Source of the DNA: Thiothrix subterranea
Lineage (GTDB): Bacteria; Pseudomonadota; Gammaproteobacteria; Thiotrichales; Thiotrichaceae
NCBI RefSeq assembly: GCF_016772315.1
Contig: NZ_CP053482.1
Location: 3,963,501 to 4,027,500 of the forward strand
Direction: 5' to 3'
Length of the DNA stretch: 64,000 nt
Of this stretch, positions 47,364 through 54,789 are shown piece after piece; position 1 is the stretch's first letter, and each line of letters begins with the position of its first letter. A program made the translations under genes and the position numbers. The notes under the pieces were generated by a model. It saw only the letters and a list, made by a program, of their open reading frames with translations, did no database searches and was not told the origin of the DNA.

Positions 47364-47489
47364 ATGACAGGTTTAGCAGATGTGGATATTGAACTTGGCC
47401 CCGTCTTGTCTTTCGGGGTTACGGTGGTAACGGCTTTGGCGCTGCTGATTCCGTTGCGTAAAGCGATTAAGACGGTTAACCGCTCTTAA
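47364..47489 (+). CDS. leaderless major coat protein (gVIII-like, 41 aa)
   Basis: The acidic N-terminus (D6, D8, E10), a central hydrophobic helix (VLSFGVTVVTALALLIPL) and a basic C-terminus (R32, K33, K36, R40) are the layout of filamentous phage coat proteins: the positive end faces the DNA. No signal peptide is present, as in phage Pf3 whose coat is inserted without cleavage. A terminator follows at once, as after gVIII in f1. Confidence 0.75.
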   Translation: MTGLADVDIELGPVLSFGVTVVTALALLIPLRKAIKTVNRS

Positions 47490-47497
47490 TTGTTGGC

Positions 47498-47527
47498 GGT
47501 TCTGGTCTAATAAAACAGGCCAGAACC
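47498..47527 (+). terminator. terminator after the coat gene
   Basis: GGTTCTGGTCT pairs with AGGCCAGAACC (one G-U), 8-base loop AATAAAAC. Followed by ATTTAAAAG. In f1 the central terminator lies at the same place and keeps coat mRNA abundant. Confidence 0.7.
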
Positions 47528-47556
47528 ATTTAAAAGAATCTTTAAAGGGGTTTTCA

Positions 47557-49161
47557 ATGTTAAAAGGTTTTTTTAAATGGTTGAATTTATCATCGGTTGC
47601 TTGCTTGCGTGGGCTTTCATTATGGGCGTTGCTCTTGGTGTTCGCGCCTAGCGCTTATTCTGCCGATTTTGTCTGTAAATTTTCTGGGGTTTCTAATCCT
47701 GCTCCTCATTGCGGAACTTCTGGTTTATATCAAGTCACTCCTAATTCTCTTCGTCCGGGTCCATCTTCTTGGGGTTATCCTAATCCTGTCATATATAATT
47801 GTCGTCGTGTTTCTGATCTTTCTAACTTTGGAGAGTTTAATTGTTACGGAACTTGTCCTGCTGGTTCTTCATTTAGTCAAGTTTTGCTTAAATGTATTCA
47901 AGACGACCCTCCCGATGATTGCTCTACTTCCTTATACGGTGATCTCTCCGGCAATAATAACGATGATTCTTGTGATTGTCCGGCTGATAAAGTTTTCAAT
48001 GGCTTTGGTGTTTGTGAGGAACCGCCTCCGCCTCCTTGTGAGATTCCAGAATCTGGGTTTATGGAAGTTGTTAATGGTAGTTGTGAATGCGGCGGCTCTA
48101 CTGCTCAACTAAATGATGTGACTTATTGCGTTGCATCTGGTGATTCTCCCTCTGGTGGTTCTTGTCCTGCTGGTTCTGTTGCTATGTGTTCGGGTAATCC
48201 TGTCGTTTGTTCTTGCGTTACTTCTGGTACGGGCGGCGGTGATACGGGTGGTACGGGCGGCGGTGATACTGGCGGTACGGGTGGCGGTGATACGGGTGGT
48301 ACGGGCGGCGGTGATACGGGCGGCGGTGATACTGGCGGTACGGGCGGCGGTACTGGCGGCGGTGGCTCTACCACTGTTGTTAACGGTGACACCACAACTA
48401 CAACCACCACCACTAACGATTCCACCAATAACACCACAACCACCACAGTCACAGAGGTTAATAACGTTTCAAACATCACAACCACAACCACGACCGTCGT
48501 TAATAACAATACGGGCGGCTCTACCGTTACCCACTCCGTTACAACTCTCAACGATCAGGGGCAACCCTCCACAGTAACCAACATAACCAACTATAACGGC
48601 GGCGCTGGAACTGGCGGCACGGGTGGAACAGGTGGAACAGGTGGAACAGGTGGAACAGGTGGAACAGGTGGAACAGGTGGAACAGGTGGAACAGGTGGAA
48701 CGGGCGGCACTGGTGGAACAGGTGGAACAGGTGGCACGGGTGATGGCGATGATGTTGATATGGGCGGCGTTATTGATGCAATCAGGGATTTAAACAACAA
48801 CATGAATATAGACGTTGATTCCTTTGATGAATCCCTCCCTAGTGATGAGGTTTCTATTGATATGGACGGCATTCATGAGCAATTACAGGAAAGTATCGAA
48901 GAATCTAACCTAGAAAACGCTCAGCGCTTATCCGGCCTTATCCCTCAACTCAAAGAGGCGTTTATCGCCTACCTCACCCCTGAGATTGAATATTCTGGCG
49001 CTTGCTCACTGGGTAACGTTGTCTATATGGATAGCTCCCAAGAACTCGACTTTTGCCCCTTTCTGCCTCAGTTGGAATATTTAGGTAACATTCTATTCTT
49101 ATTCGCGAACTTTTCGGCAATGATCATATTTATCCGTGTATTCACGGCGGCGGGGGTTTAA
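47557..49161 (+). CDS. phage adsorption protein (pIII/TspB-like minor coat protein)
   Basis: A 534-residue protein. Signal peptide ending APSAYSA; Cys-rich N-domain(s) (residues ~37-225); a Gly-rich linker of TGGGDTGG units; a Thr/Asn-rich segment (TTTTTTTTNDSTNNTTTT); a second linker of GTG repeats encoded by tandem 9-bp units (about 48619-48738); an acidic domain; and a C-terminal membrane anchor (FLFANFSAMIIFIRVFTAAG). The plan of N-domains, Gly linkers, and anchor is that of pIII, which binds the host pilus. It is preceded by AAAGGGG. Confidence 0.85.
   Translation: MLKGFFKWLNLSSVACLRGLSLWALLLVFAPSAYSADFVCKFSGVSNPAPHCGTSGLYQVTPNSLRPGPSSWGYPNPVIYNCRRVSDLSNFGEFNCYGTCPAGSSFSQVLLKCIQDDPPDDCSTSLYGDLSGNNNDDSCDCPADKVFNGFGVCEEPPPPPCEIPESGFMEVVNGSCECGGSTAQLNDVTYCVASGDSPSGGSCPAGSVAMCSGNPVVCSCVTSGTGGGDTGGTGGGDTGGTGGGDTGGTGGGDTGGGDTGGTGGGTGGGGSTTVVNGDTTTTTTTTNDSTNNTTTTTVTEVNNVSNITTTTTTVVNNNTGGSTVTHSVTTLNDQGQPSTVTNITNYNGGAGTGGTGGTGGTGGTGGTGGTGGTGGTGGTGGTGGTGGTGGTGGTGDGDDVDMGGVIDAIRDLNNNMNIDVDSFDESLPSDEVSIDMDGIHEQLQESIEESNLENAQRLSGLIPQLKEAFIAYLTPEIEYSGACSLGNVVYMDSSQELDFCPFLPQLEYLGNILFLFANFSAMIIFIRVFTAAGV
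48229..48360 (+). repeat. tandem repeats encoding TGGGDTGG units
   Basis: Imperfect units such as GGTACGGGCGGCGGTGATAC repeat about six times. They code for the first Gly-rich linker of the adsorption protein. The number of units probably varies between strains. Confidence 0.8.
48619..48738 (+). repeat. 9-bp tandem repeats (GGTGGAACA)
   Basis: About a dozen near-perfect copies of GGTGGAACA, in frame, coding for Gly-Gly-Thr. They form the second linker of the adsorption protein and are a likely site of slippage and length change. Confidence 0.85.
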
Positions 49162-49533
49162 ATGGCTTTACCTGTTGTTTTCGGCTGGGGTCTCGGCTTA
49201 TTACTGCGCCGCTTTGGTATGTGGTTATTCACCGCTGGCGGCTGGTTCATGTCCACGCTCTTGGGCAAGCTCTTTACAAAACTCTTGATAGGTCTAATCA
49301 TTGCGTTGGCGCTTTCTTATTACATCAGCACCGAAATAGACGCGCTCGAATGGCTTCTCGAATACCTCGAAGATTCACCCGCCTTTGCCCCAAGCGTCAC
49401 CTTTCAAAGCGTTGGCTCTCTGATCCAAGCTATCCGCCTTGATGACATTTTTTTGGTATACATTAACGCTTATGTATCAGGTTCGCTCTTGCGCGTTGTC
49501 TTTAATTTGAACGTATTCCGTGCCTTAACCTAA
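49162..49533 (+). CDS. pVI-like minor coat protein (DUF2523-like)
   Basis: 123 residues, starting with the base after the adsorption protein stop. Three hydrophobic segments (VVFGWGLGLLLRRFGMWLF, LLIGLIIALALSYYI, DIFLVYINAYVSGSLLRVVF). Size, position and topology fit gVI, which sits with pIII at the virion end. Confidence 0.8.
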   Translation: MALPVVFGWGLGLLLRRFGMWLFTAGGWFMSTLLGKLFTKLLIGLIIALALSYYISTEIDALEWLLEYLEDSPAFAPSVTFQSVGSLIQAIRLDDIFLVYINAYVSGSLLRVVFNLNVFRALT

Positions 49534-49571
49534 TTGTATAATCTACTACATACTACAAATGACGTTACAAC

Positions 49572-49883
49572 ATGGCACTCACTAAAGACCAAATCCAACA
49601 AGCCGCTGACCTCATCGCCTTAACTGGCGAATCACCGACACTTGCCGCCGTCCGTAAAGCTGTAGGCGGCGGAAGTTATACAACGATCAATGAAGCGCTC
49701 AAAGAATGGAAAGCCAAGCAACAAGCCCTTATTACCCCATCCCGTGAACCTGCACCCGACAACATTACCAAGCGCCTGAACAAACCCCAAGAAAAAGGCA
49801 GAACCCACCGAATGATAAAAAGAGAGGAGGGAGGGGGAACCCTCCCGCTGTTGCCATGTGTCGCCCGCTGCATAGCCCGCTAA
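49572..49883 (+). CDS. KfrA-N-like DNA-binding protein
   Basis: 103 residues. The first ~55 match the N-terminal DNA-binding domain of plasmid KfrA proteins: TLAAVRKAVGGGSYTTINEA followed by LKEWKAKQ. The long KfrA coiled coil is absent. The C-terminal tail is encoded across a GC-rich hairpin and looks less constrained. It is unusual in the structural module of a filamentous phage; it may regulate phage genes or the intergenic region next to it. Confidence 0.65.
   Translation: MALTKDQIQQAADLIALTGESPTLAAVRKAVGGGSYTTINEALKEWKAKQQALITPSREPAPDNITKRLNKPQEKGRTHRMIKREEGGGTLPLLPCVARCIAR
49829..49846 (+). other. GC hairpin with GGAA tetraloop
   Basis: GGGAGGG / CCCTCCC, 7-bp stem, loop GGAA (GNRA type). 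It lies inside the 3' end of the KfrA-N-like gene and next to the larger hairpin at 49851-49909. Confidence 0.6.
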
Positions 49884-49909
49884 GGGCTGCAAGCCGCGAC
49901 GTGTGGCAA
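49851..49909 (+). other. long branched hairpin: possible phage origin or packaging signal
   Basis: TTGCCATGTGTCGC (49851-49864) pairs over 14 positions, three of them G-U, with GCGACGTGTGGCAA (49896-49909). An inner stem AGCCC/GGGCT lies in the loop. It is in the largest intergenic region of the phage. Filamentous phages keep the origin and packaging hairpins in such a region; the role is inferred. Confidence 0.5.
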
Positions 49910-50421
49910 TGTAACACCCGCGATCTTAAACCGGCGGAATACGGGCTAAGCCCGCTACAATGCCCCTCAACACCCACGGCATGGGCTGTGATGGTAGGTA
50001 ACACCCAAGAAAAGTATCCGGCGCTTGCACCTTCACCAACACCCAAAACAAGCCCCCTCCGCCCTGAAAAACCCTCACGCACGCTTAACGCTGCCCGCTA
50101 TTGGTATGAAGCTTTAGCTTTACCACTACAAAAAAATCCGGTAACTAAAAACACAAAAAGCAAATACCCGCTAACTCTATTTAAACCGCCAAACAAAAAC
50201 ACACGAACACGAAGTATTAAATCATCATCTAACAAACTCAAACACTATAATGAATTTACAATTAACAGTTACAAGATTTATACGAAACAAAAAACTTTAA
50301 AACCAACATTTAAAAAGGAGATTAAACAATTAACATTGAAATAATCATTGGTTCACTAGGACTTATTATCTACATAATATGTCTAATATTAATCATTAAA
50401 CACAAAAAAGGTTCTTAAAAC
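49884..50421. other. 538-bp phage intergenic region
   Basis: The left ~250 bp are GC-rich with small dyads (CGGGCTAAGCCCG near 49936); the right part is very AT-rich. A 162-codon frame crosses it but changes abruptly to a Lys/Asn/Thr-rich composition that mirrors the base content, so I do not call it a gene. It likely contains the replication origin. A possible tiny membrane peptide frame lies at 50334-50419. Confidence 0.5.
50334..50419 (+). CDS. possible 28-residue membrane peptide with a non-ATG start
   Basis: Downstream of AAAAAGGAG (50313-50321) an open frame begins after a TAA with ATT codons and no ATG/GTG/TTG; it codes IEIIIGSLGLIIYIICLILI followed by KHKKGS. One membrane helix with a basic end. 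The good ribosome site and the neighbouring small membrane genes support it; the unusual start is against it. Confidence 0.3.
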
Positions 50422-50607
50422 ATGATGTATTTATTATGGCTTTGGTATTTATCAAGTTTTTATTATGTTTATTGGCAATACCCTAGAATACTCTTTAACC
50501 CTGAAAATCACAGTTTGCTTTTCGTATACTGTTATGTTTTATTTGCATTCGCAAATATGTTATCAATACCCATTTTAATAACCCTTAAATTTGCATCAAT
50601 CATATAA
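50422..50607 (+). CDS. small phage membrane protein (61 aa)
   Basis: Aromatic and hydrophobic throughout (MMYLLWLWYLSSFYYVYWQY; LLFVYCYVLFAFANMLSI), probably two membrane helices. It lies in the AT-rich part just before zot. Function unknown. Confidence 0.5.
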   Translation: MMYLLWLWYLSSFYYVYWQYPRILFNPENHSLLFVYCYVLFAFANMLSIPILITLKFASII

Positions 50608-50615
50608 GGTTAATC

Positions 50616-50744
50616 ATGAATATCATCATCTTTGCTATTGGATTTTTATCCTGTTTGCTTCTGGTCTACCTTTACATTAAAACCCGACCAGAACGAACAA
50701 TATACTTAATTAACAAACACTTCTTAGAAAATGGTGAAATCTAA
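50616..50744 (+). CDS. small phage membrane protein (42 aa)
   Basis: Starts MNIIIFAIGFLSCLLLVYLY, one membrane helix followed by a charged segment (KTRPERTIYLINKHFLENGE). AAGG precedes the start and the stop overlaps the zot start (TAATG at 50742-50746), so it is probably expressed with zot. Confidence 0.6.
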   Translation: MNIIIFAIGFLSCLLLVYLYIKTRPERTIYLINKHFLENGEI

Positions 50745-51910
50745 TGTTACGTGTAATCACTGGTGTTCCGGGTTCGGGTAAAACACTCTATGCAGTAAAA
50801 AATCTTCTTGAAGCTAAAGAAAGAGGGGATTTTCTCATAACCAATATTGACGGATTCCGTTATGCTGACGAATTCATTGATTCTCAAACACAAGAGGGTA
50901 TCACTAAATTCATCTTAGAAAGAGACTGGGAAAGTTTCGCAAAATCTTTAGACGGTAGAAAGATTTACATGGTATTAGATGAAGCCCAACGTTTCTATTC
51001 ATCCACTGGGATGAATAGAAACACACAACAACAGATGTTTTTCTTTTTAGAATACCATCGCCACTATGGGGCAAACGTCGACTTAATCACCCAAAGCCAT
51101 AGAAGCCTAAACTCTCGTGTATACGGACTACTACATGAAATAATACAAGTATCCAAAGTCATGGGCTTAACAGGTGATCAACGAATTAGACGATTAGACC
51201 CCACCACATGGGAACTCATCGGTAAAGATTCGTTTAAACGTACCTCACAGCTCTTTGACGCCTATACTTCATCATCGGTCGACTCAGGCCATCAACGCCC
51301 AACCAACGCCATGAACCGCCTAAAAGGTCAGATTATCCTCTCCGGTATCGCTCTCGTTTGCCTCTTCGGTTTCATGATCTATATGATTATGGGCTGGTTA
51401 GCTTCCGACGAATCCCCACAACCTCAACAAACCACCACAGAACAGCCTAGAATCGCCTCTAAGCCATCAACACCCTCAAATGCTACCTCTACCAGCACAA
51501 CCACCAATAAAACCCCTGTGCTCGATATACCCCTCTATAAATCCGCATCCATGAAGCTATCCGACTTCGTGCTAATCTCACAAGGCGAACTCGCAGGCCA
51601 CAACATAACCCGTTTTTCCTACCGCACGGCATTTTTCACCCCTGAAGAACTCCGTCAGCTCGGCATTCACTACCGCTCTATTTCTGCGGGTTCTGCTTTA
51701 CTCATTGACCCCAAGACTCAAGAGCAGGTCATGATATTCATGCAAGCCGACCAACCCCAAGCCACTAAACAAACCCCTAATGACCCATCTATCGAACCGT
51801 TCGCCATGCCCACTATCACCGATATGCTCCCCACTGGTGAACAGCAACAACCTGCACCAAACCTCAAAAGTTACTCAGGTATGCCCGCCTCCAATCTCGT
51901 CACACAATGA
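50744..51910 (+). CDS. zot: Zot-family phage assembly ATPase (gpI-like)
   Basis: A 388-residue protein. Walker A GVPGSGKTLYAV at residues ~7-18; Walker B IYMVLDEAQRF; sensor-like VDLITQSHRSL. One transmembrane helix (IILSGIALVCLFGFMIYMIM, ~residues 200-220) with the cytoplasmic domain before it and a Ser/Thr/Pro-rich periplasmic part after it. Zot/gpI drives extrusion of the virion through the envelope. No secretin partner is encoded. Confidence 0.92.
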   Translation: MLRVITGVPGSGKTLYAVKNLLEAKERGDFLITNIDGFRYADEFIDSQTQEGITKFILERDWESFAKSLDGRKIYMVLDEAQRFYSSTGMNRNTQQQMFFFLEYHRHYGANVDLITQSHRSLNSRVYGLLHEIIQVSKVMGLTGDQRIRRLDPTTWELIGKDSFKRTSQLFDAYTSSSVDSGHQRPTNAMNRLKGQIILSGIALVCLFGFMIYMIMGWLASDESPQPQQTTTEQPRIASKPSTPSNATSTSTTTNKTPVLDIPLYKSASMKLSDFVLISQGELAGHNITRFSYRTAFFTPEELRQLGIHYRSISAGSALLIDPKTQEQVMIFMQADQPQATKQTPNDPSIEPFAMPTITDMLPTGEQQQPAPNLKSYSGMPASNLVTQ

Positions 51911-52007
51911 CCCTTTTTCTGTGCTCAATCTTCGCACAACCTCCGCCCACTGCCCGAACCCCCCCAACGTGAGGCAGGGGGGTGAAGGGTAGGGGGTGGG
52001 GGTTTTT

Positions 52008-52033
52008 GTGCCTGTACCTTGTAACACAGGCAC
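52008..52033 (+). terminator. possible terminator after zot
   Basis: GTGCCTGT/ACAGGCAC 8-bp stem with a 10-base loop. It is about 100 bp after the zot stop, beyond a G/C-rich tract (51952-52002). There is no T-run after it, so the call is weak. Confidence 0.4.
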
Positions 52034-52156
52034 TTAGTCCCATGGATGGGAATATCAACCCCAAAATGCGTATAAATCCAGCAAAAGACGGGAGGTAATT
52101 TACCCCTGAACACGGTCTGTTAGACTCATCCAAACCCCAACAATAAAGGTTAAAAC

Positions 52157-52522
52157 ATGCCTAATAATTTACCATTCAGCCCTGAATATCAGAACAACTT
52201 AGCCCGCGCTTACGCCTCCGGTGTTGCCATGCTTAGAACAAAAACCGAACATCCCGAAGCTAAGAAAATCATCAACAGAGAACCCGTTCAAGCGATCGAA
52301 TACAAGCCCGTGTCTGCTAGTGAAAGGGGGGTAATGTGGGAAGTTAAAATTTTAACTTCCAATGTGGTGGTTCGAGTCTGGTTTCCTGACCGTCCCATTG
52401 AATCACGATTTGAGGAGGTGGCGTTGCCAATCTCCGTTTTAGCTCAGCCTTTAGCGAATATACTTGGAGCTGTGAGCCTCTTAACTGGTGCGCCAGTTCC
52501 AACGTTAGAGCAGACTCCCTAA
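52157..52522 (+). CDS. phage protein of unknown function
   Basis: A 121-residue frame with AAAGG 7 bases before the ATG. The first ~62 residues (MPNNLPFSPEYQNNLARAYA...) look like a real protein. The rest is encoded antisense to the 52344-52649 gene and is less convincing. A perfect 22-bp palindrome (52339-52360) sits at the transition. Confidence 0.5.
   Translation: MPNNLPFSPEYQNNLARAYASGVAMLRTKTEHPEAKKIINREPVQAIEYKPVSASERGVMWEVKILTSNVVVRVWFPDRPIESRFEEVALPISVLAQPLANILGAVSLLTGAPVPTLEQTP
52339..52360. terminator. 22-bp perfect palindrome at the end of the minus-strand gene
   Basis: Half-site GGAAGTTAAAA. It contains the TAA stop of the 52344-52649 gene. It may act as a bidirectional terminator between the converging genes. 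Confidence 0.5.
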
Positions 52523-52649
52523 TCATCTCCGGCGTGTACCGGTTGCCGTTAGGGTCTACTAAATAGAGGTTATCGTACCATCCCCAACCGTCCCAAGGGG
52601 TGGGGATACGATTCCAGTTTCTCTTGATCGTTTTCGGCTTTTTGTCCAT
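52344..52649 (-). CDS. phage protein, probably cotranscribed with the repressor in the free phage
   Basis: A 101-residue protein from the ATG at 52649, with GGA seven bases upstream. Sequence is protein-like (WYDNLYLVDPNGNRYTPEMI; LELAHQLRGSQLQVYSLKAE) but no family is recognised. In the circular phage genome it would lie directly downstream of the repressor gene on the same strand, with attP between. It overlaps the plus-strand 52157-52522 frame. Confidence 0.6.
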   Translation of the reverse strand: MDKKPKTIKRNWNRIPTPWDGWGWYDNLYLVDPNGNRYTPEMIRESALTLELAHQLRGSQLQVYSLKAELKRRLATPPPQIVIQWDGQETRLEPPHWKLKF

Positions 52650-52698
52650 GGTTTTTTCCAAAAAGGCGCTTCCATGCCCTTCTTGTCACTCTTATGCA

Positions 52699-52726
52699 AT
52701 TGCGCATAATACATATTATGTCAATT
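52699..52726 (+). other. attR: dif site (right prophage end)
   Basis: Arms ATTGCGCATAA, core TACATA, TTATGTCAATT. 22 of 28 bases match E. coli dif by my count, and both XerC and XerD arms look good, so this copy can still serve as the chromosomal dif. The XerD arm is part of a perfect inverted repeat TTATGTCAA-T-TTGACATAA (52716-52734). Confidence 0.85.
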
Positions 52727-52793
52727 TGACATAATATAAGTGTTATGTAGGTGTAGGTAAGGGTAGAGAGGTAAATGGGAATTCTAGCAGGTA

Positions 52794-53174
52794 TTAATAT
52801 GCAGGATTCGATGCAGGTTGCTTTAAAAGATCACCCAGCATTTCTTCAATAAACTGTTTCACACGAAAACGGTGTTCCCCTGTAAATTGTAAACCAACGC
52901 CAGGGCTAGTACCACGTTGCCCAATTCCTGGTGAGATCCACACAACCCGCCCCGGAATCAACAGTTTCTTACCATCTTCGACCAAGCGCAGGTGCAGCAC
53001 TACTTCATCATGCAAGCCGAATTTTTCAGTCGTTGGCACAAATAGTCCGCCATCTTTAATGAATGGCATATAACTGGCGTGTAATGCTGATTTTTCGGCA
53101 ATAGCCATCGACAGGCTGGCGGGATTGCCTTCCCCTCTGGAATGTTTGTGGTGCGCCTGCTGAGTATCGTCCAT
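52794..53174 (-). CDS. PilZ domain protein
   Basis: 126 residues. PilZ-like features: LFVPTTEKFGLHDEVVLHLR and IPGRVVWISPG, then GVGLQF. The N-terminal RxxxR motif of c-di-GMP binders is not clear, so binding is uncertain. A PilZ gene following holB is the usual order in gammaproteobacteria. First host gene after the prophage. Confidence 0.8.
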   Translation of the reverse strand: MDDTQQAHHKHSRGEGNPASLSMAIAEKSALHASYMPFIKDGGLFVPTTEKFGLHDEVVLHLRLVEDGKKLLIPGRVVWISPGIGQRGTSPGVGLQFTGEHRFRVKQFIEEMLGDLLKQPASNPAY

Positions 53175-53206
53175 TTAATCTAAGCTTTTCTCTAAAACAA
53201 CTAATG

Positions 53207-54157
53207 TTATGCTTGCCATAATATTAGCATGGATTCAACGAACAAACGGGGGTTAAGAGGATGAGTGGATAATTTCTTAAGCTCAAGTAACTTATCGTGC
53301 ATACTGAATAAGCGCTGCTGATTCAATACCGCACACAAGTCGCGCAGCTCAGGACTTATCGGCGTATTTTTATCGCCAGCCTGTTGTTTTAACAGTATTT
53401 TTAACCAAGTGAATTGCCAATCCAACAACTGTACTTTGTCGAATTTTTCCCATTGTGTTGAAATATCAGTGATATTCCCCTGCCCCTGTAAACATTGGAT
53501 TAAATGCGCTAACCACTGAGTGCGATGATTTAGCGTATCCGTAGAATCCAAGGCTAATGCAGCCAGTGGCCTACCCAAAGCGGTTTCCAATAATGACTCA
53601 ACCGAATGTTGTAAGCTATGTTGTTGCAACCATGCGAGTGCTTGTTGATGTGTCGGTAGAAATAACCGAACGGATTGGCAACGGCTCCGAATTGTCGGCA
53701 ATAATAACGCCGGATGTTCGGTCAACAACAAAATATGCGTATCAGCCGCCGGTTCTTCTAATGATTTCAGCAAGCTATTGGCCGCATTAATATTCATACG
53801 TTCAGCAGGTTGAATAATGACAACCCGACGCAAGCTGTAACTACGGCTCAAGCCCAAAAAGTAGTTAAGTTCACGAATTTGATCTATCAGAATAGACTGC
53901 TTATCGTCTAATAATTTCACCGCCATGAAATCCGGGTGTGCTTGTGAGATCAACACCTGACAACTACGGCATTGCCCGCAAGCACTGCCATCATCGGCAG
54001 GTTTTAAACACAATAGACTGTTGGCGAACGCCTCAAGAAATGCTTCATTTCCACACCCCTCTTCCCCGCTAAACAAGAGTGCATGGTGTAGGTGATTATC
54101 CGCTTTCGCCTGCTCTAAACGCTGCCATATCGGTAAGTGCCAAGGATACACGCTCAC
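53207..54157 (-). CDS. holB: DNA polymerase III subunit delta'
   Basis: A 316-residue clamp-loader subunit. P-loop-like region [20 protein letters not shown], the four-Cys zinc module ([18 protein letters not shown]), and SRC motif in [12 protein letters not shown]. It overlaps tmk by 4 bp. Confidence 0.92.
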   Translation of the reverse strand: MSVYPWHLPIWQRLEQAKADNHLHHALLFSGEEGCGNEAFLEAFANSLLCLKPADDGSACGQCRSCQVLISQAHPDFMAVKLLDDKQSILIDQIRELNYFLGLSRSYSLRRVVIIQPAERMNINAANSLLKSLEEPAADTHILLLTEHPALLLPTIRSRCQSVRLFLPTHQQALAWLQQHSLQHSVESLLETALGRPLAALALDSTDTLNHRTQWLAHLIQCLQGQGNITDISTQWEKFDKVQLLDWQFTWLKILLKQQAGDKNTPISPELRDLCAVLNQQRLFSMHDKLLELKKLSTHPLNPRLFVESMLILWQA

Positions 54158-54789
54158 ACGCTTTTCTCAGCAATAATGCGCGCTAACACTTGCTGTAATT
54201 GCTCTTTGACGTTTACACGCGCTTGCGCGGCTTGAATGATAGGGTAACGCGCTGGCATCTGCCCTGCCCTTTGCAAATAGCCATCACGAATACGCTCAAA
54301 AAACACCGCATGTTCTTGTTCAAACCGATCTGCACGACCACGCGCCTGCGCTCTCGCCATGCCAGTTGCCACATCAAGATCAAACAAAATCACGTAATCC
54401 GGGCGTACATCGCCTTGCACCCATTGTTCTAACGCTGCAATTCGTGATAGAGCAATGCCGCGCCCATAGCCCTGATAAGCATAAGTTGCATCCGTAAAAC
54501 GGTCGCAAATCACCCACTCACCCCGCGCTAGAGCAGGCAAAATTTTAGTTTGCAGGTGTTCATTTCGCGCCGCAAACATTAACAATAATTCAGTATCCGC
54601 ATTCATACCCGGTAATTCAGGGGATAACAACACTTCACGAATCGCCTCTGCGACTTCCGTGCCGCCCGGTTCGCGGGTCACTAATACTGTTTTACCGTGG
54701 GAACGCAAATAGTCAGCTATCCACGGCACGTTAGTGCTTTTTCCCGCGCCTTCGCCGCCTTCTAACGTAATAAAAACACCGCGATTCAT
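54154..54789 (-). CDS. tmk: thymidylate kinase
   Basis: A 211-residue enzyme that makes dTDP from dTMP. P-loop [17 protein letters not shown](Y/F) motif in [15 protein letters not shown], lid with [12 protein letters not shown]. The P-loop Asn after Thr (KSTN) is slightly unusual. Overlaps holB and mltG by 4 bp each. Confidence 0.95.
   Translation of the reverse strand: MNRGVFITLEGGEGAGKSTNVPWIADYLRSHGKTVLVTREPGGTEVAEAIREVLLSPELPGMNADTELLLMFAARNEHLQTKILPALARGEWVICDRFTDATYAYQGYGRGIALSRIAALEQWVQGDVRPDYVILFDLDVATGMARAQARGRADRFEQEHAVFFERIRDGYLQRAGQMPARYPIIQAAQARVNVKEQLQQVLARIIAEKSV

Larger units (their letters stand above)
43984..52726. mobile_element. inovirus (filamentous phage) prophage integrated at dif
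   Basis: Flanked by dif-like sites in direct orientation sharing the core CGCATAATACATA. The gene order repressor (divergent) / early small genes / gII-like rep / gV-like ssDNA-binding / two tiny membrane proteins / gVIII-like coat / terminator / gIII-like / gVI-like / Zot (gI) is the filamentous phage order. No integrase gene is present, fitting XerCD-dependent integration as in CTXphi-type phages. No secretin (gIV) is present, so a host secretin would be needed for release. All structural frames are open, so the phage may be functional. Confidence 0.93.

Noticed and set aside
48123-48551. 142-codon minus-strand frame of Val/Pro repeats opposite the adsorption protein gene
   Set aside because: It is the antisense of the Gly/Thr repeat region and has no independent support.
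48229-48738. Could the regular repeats be a CRISPR array?
   Set aside because: The units are short, directly adjacent, without spacers, and in frame with a coding sequence. No CRISPR array or cas gene is seen in the window.
48591-48872. minus-strand frame of PPVPPV repeats
   Set aside because: Antisense shadow of the 9-bp GGTGGAACA array.
49507-49542. TTGAAC ... TATAAT as a promoter for the KfrA-N-like gene
   Set aside because: The spacing between the two boxes is 24 bp, too long; only the -10-like box is credible.
49856-50344. 162-codon plus-strand frame in the phage intergenic region
   Set aside because: Its composition follows the local base content (Pro/Ala/Arg first, Lys/Asn/Thr later), it runs through hairpins and has no convincing ribosome site.
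52366-52390. GGTTCGAGTCTG resembles a tRNA T-arm near the right end of the prophage
   Set aside because: The flanking bases do not form the T stem and no acceptor, D or anticodon arms can be drawn. The prophage end is a dif site, not a tRNA gene.
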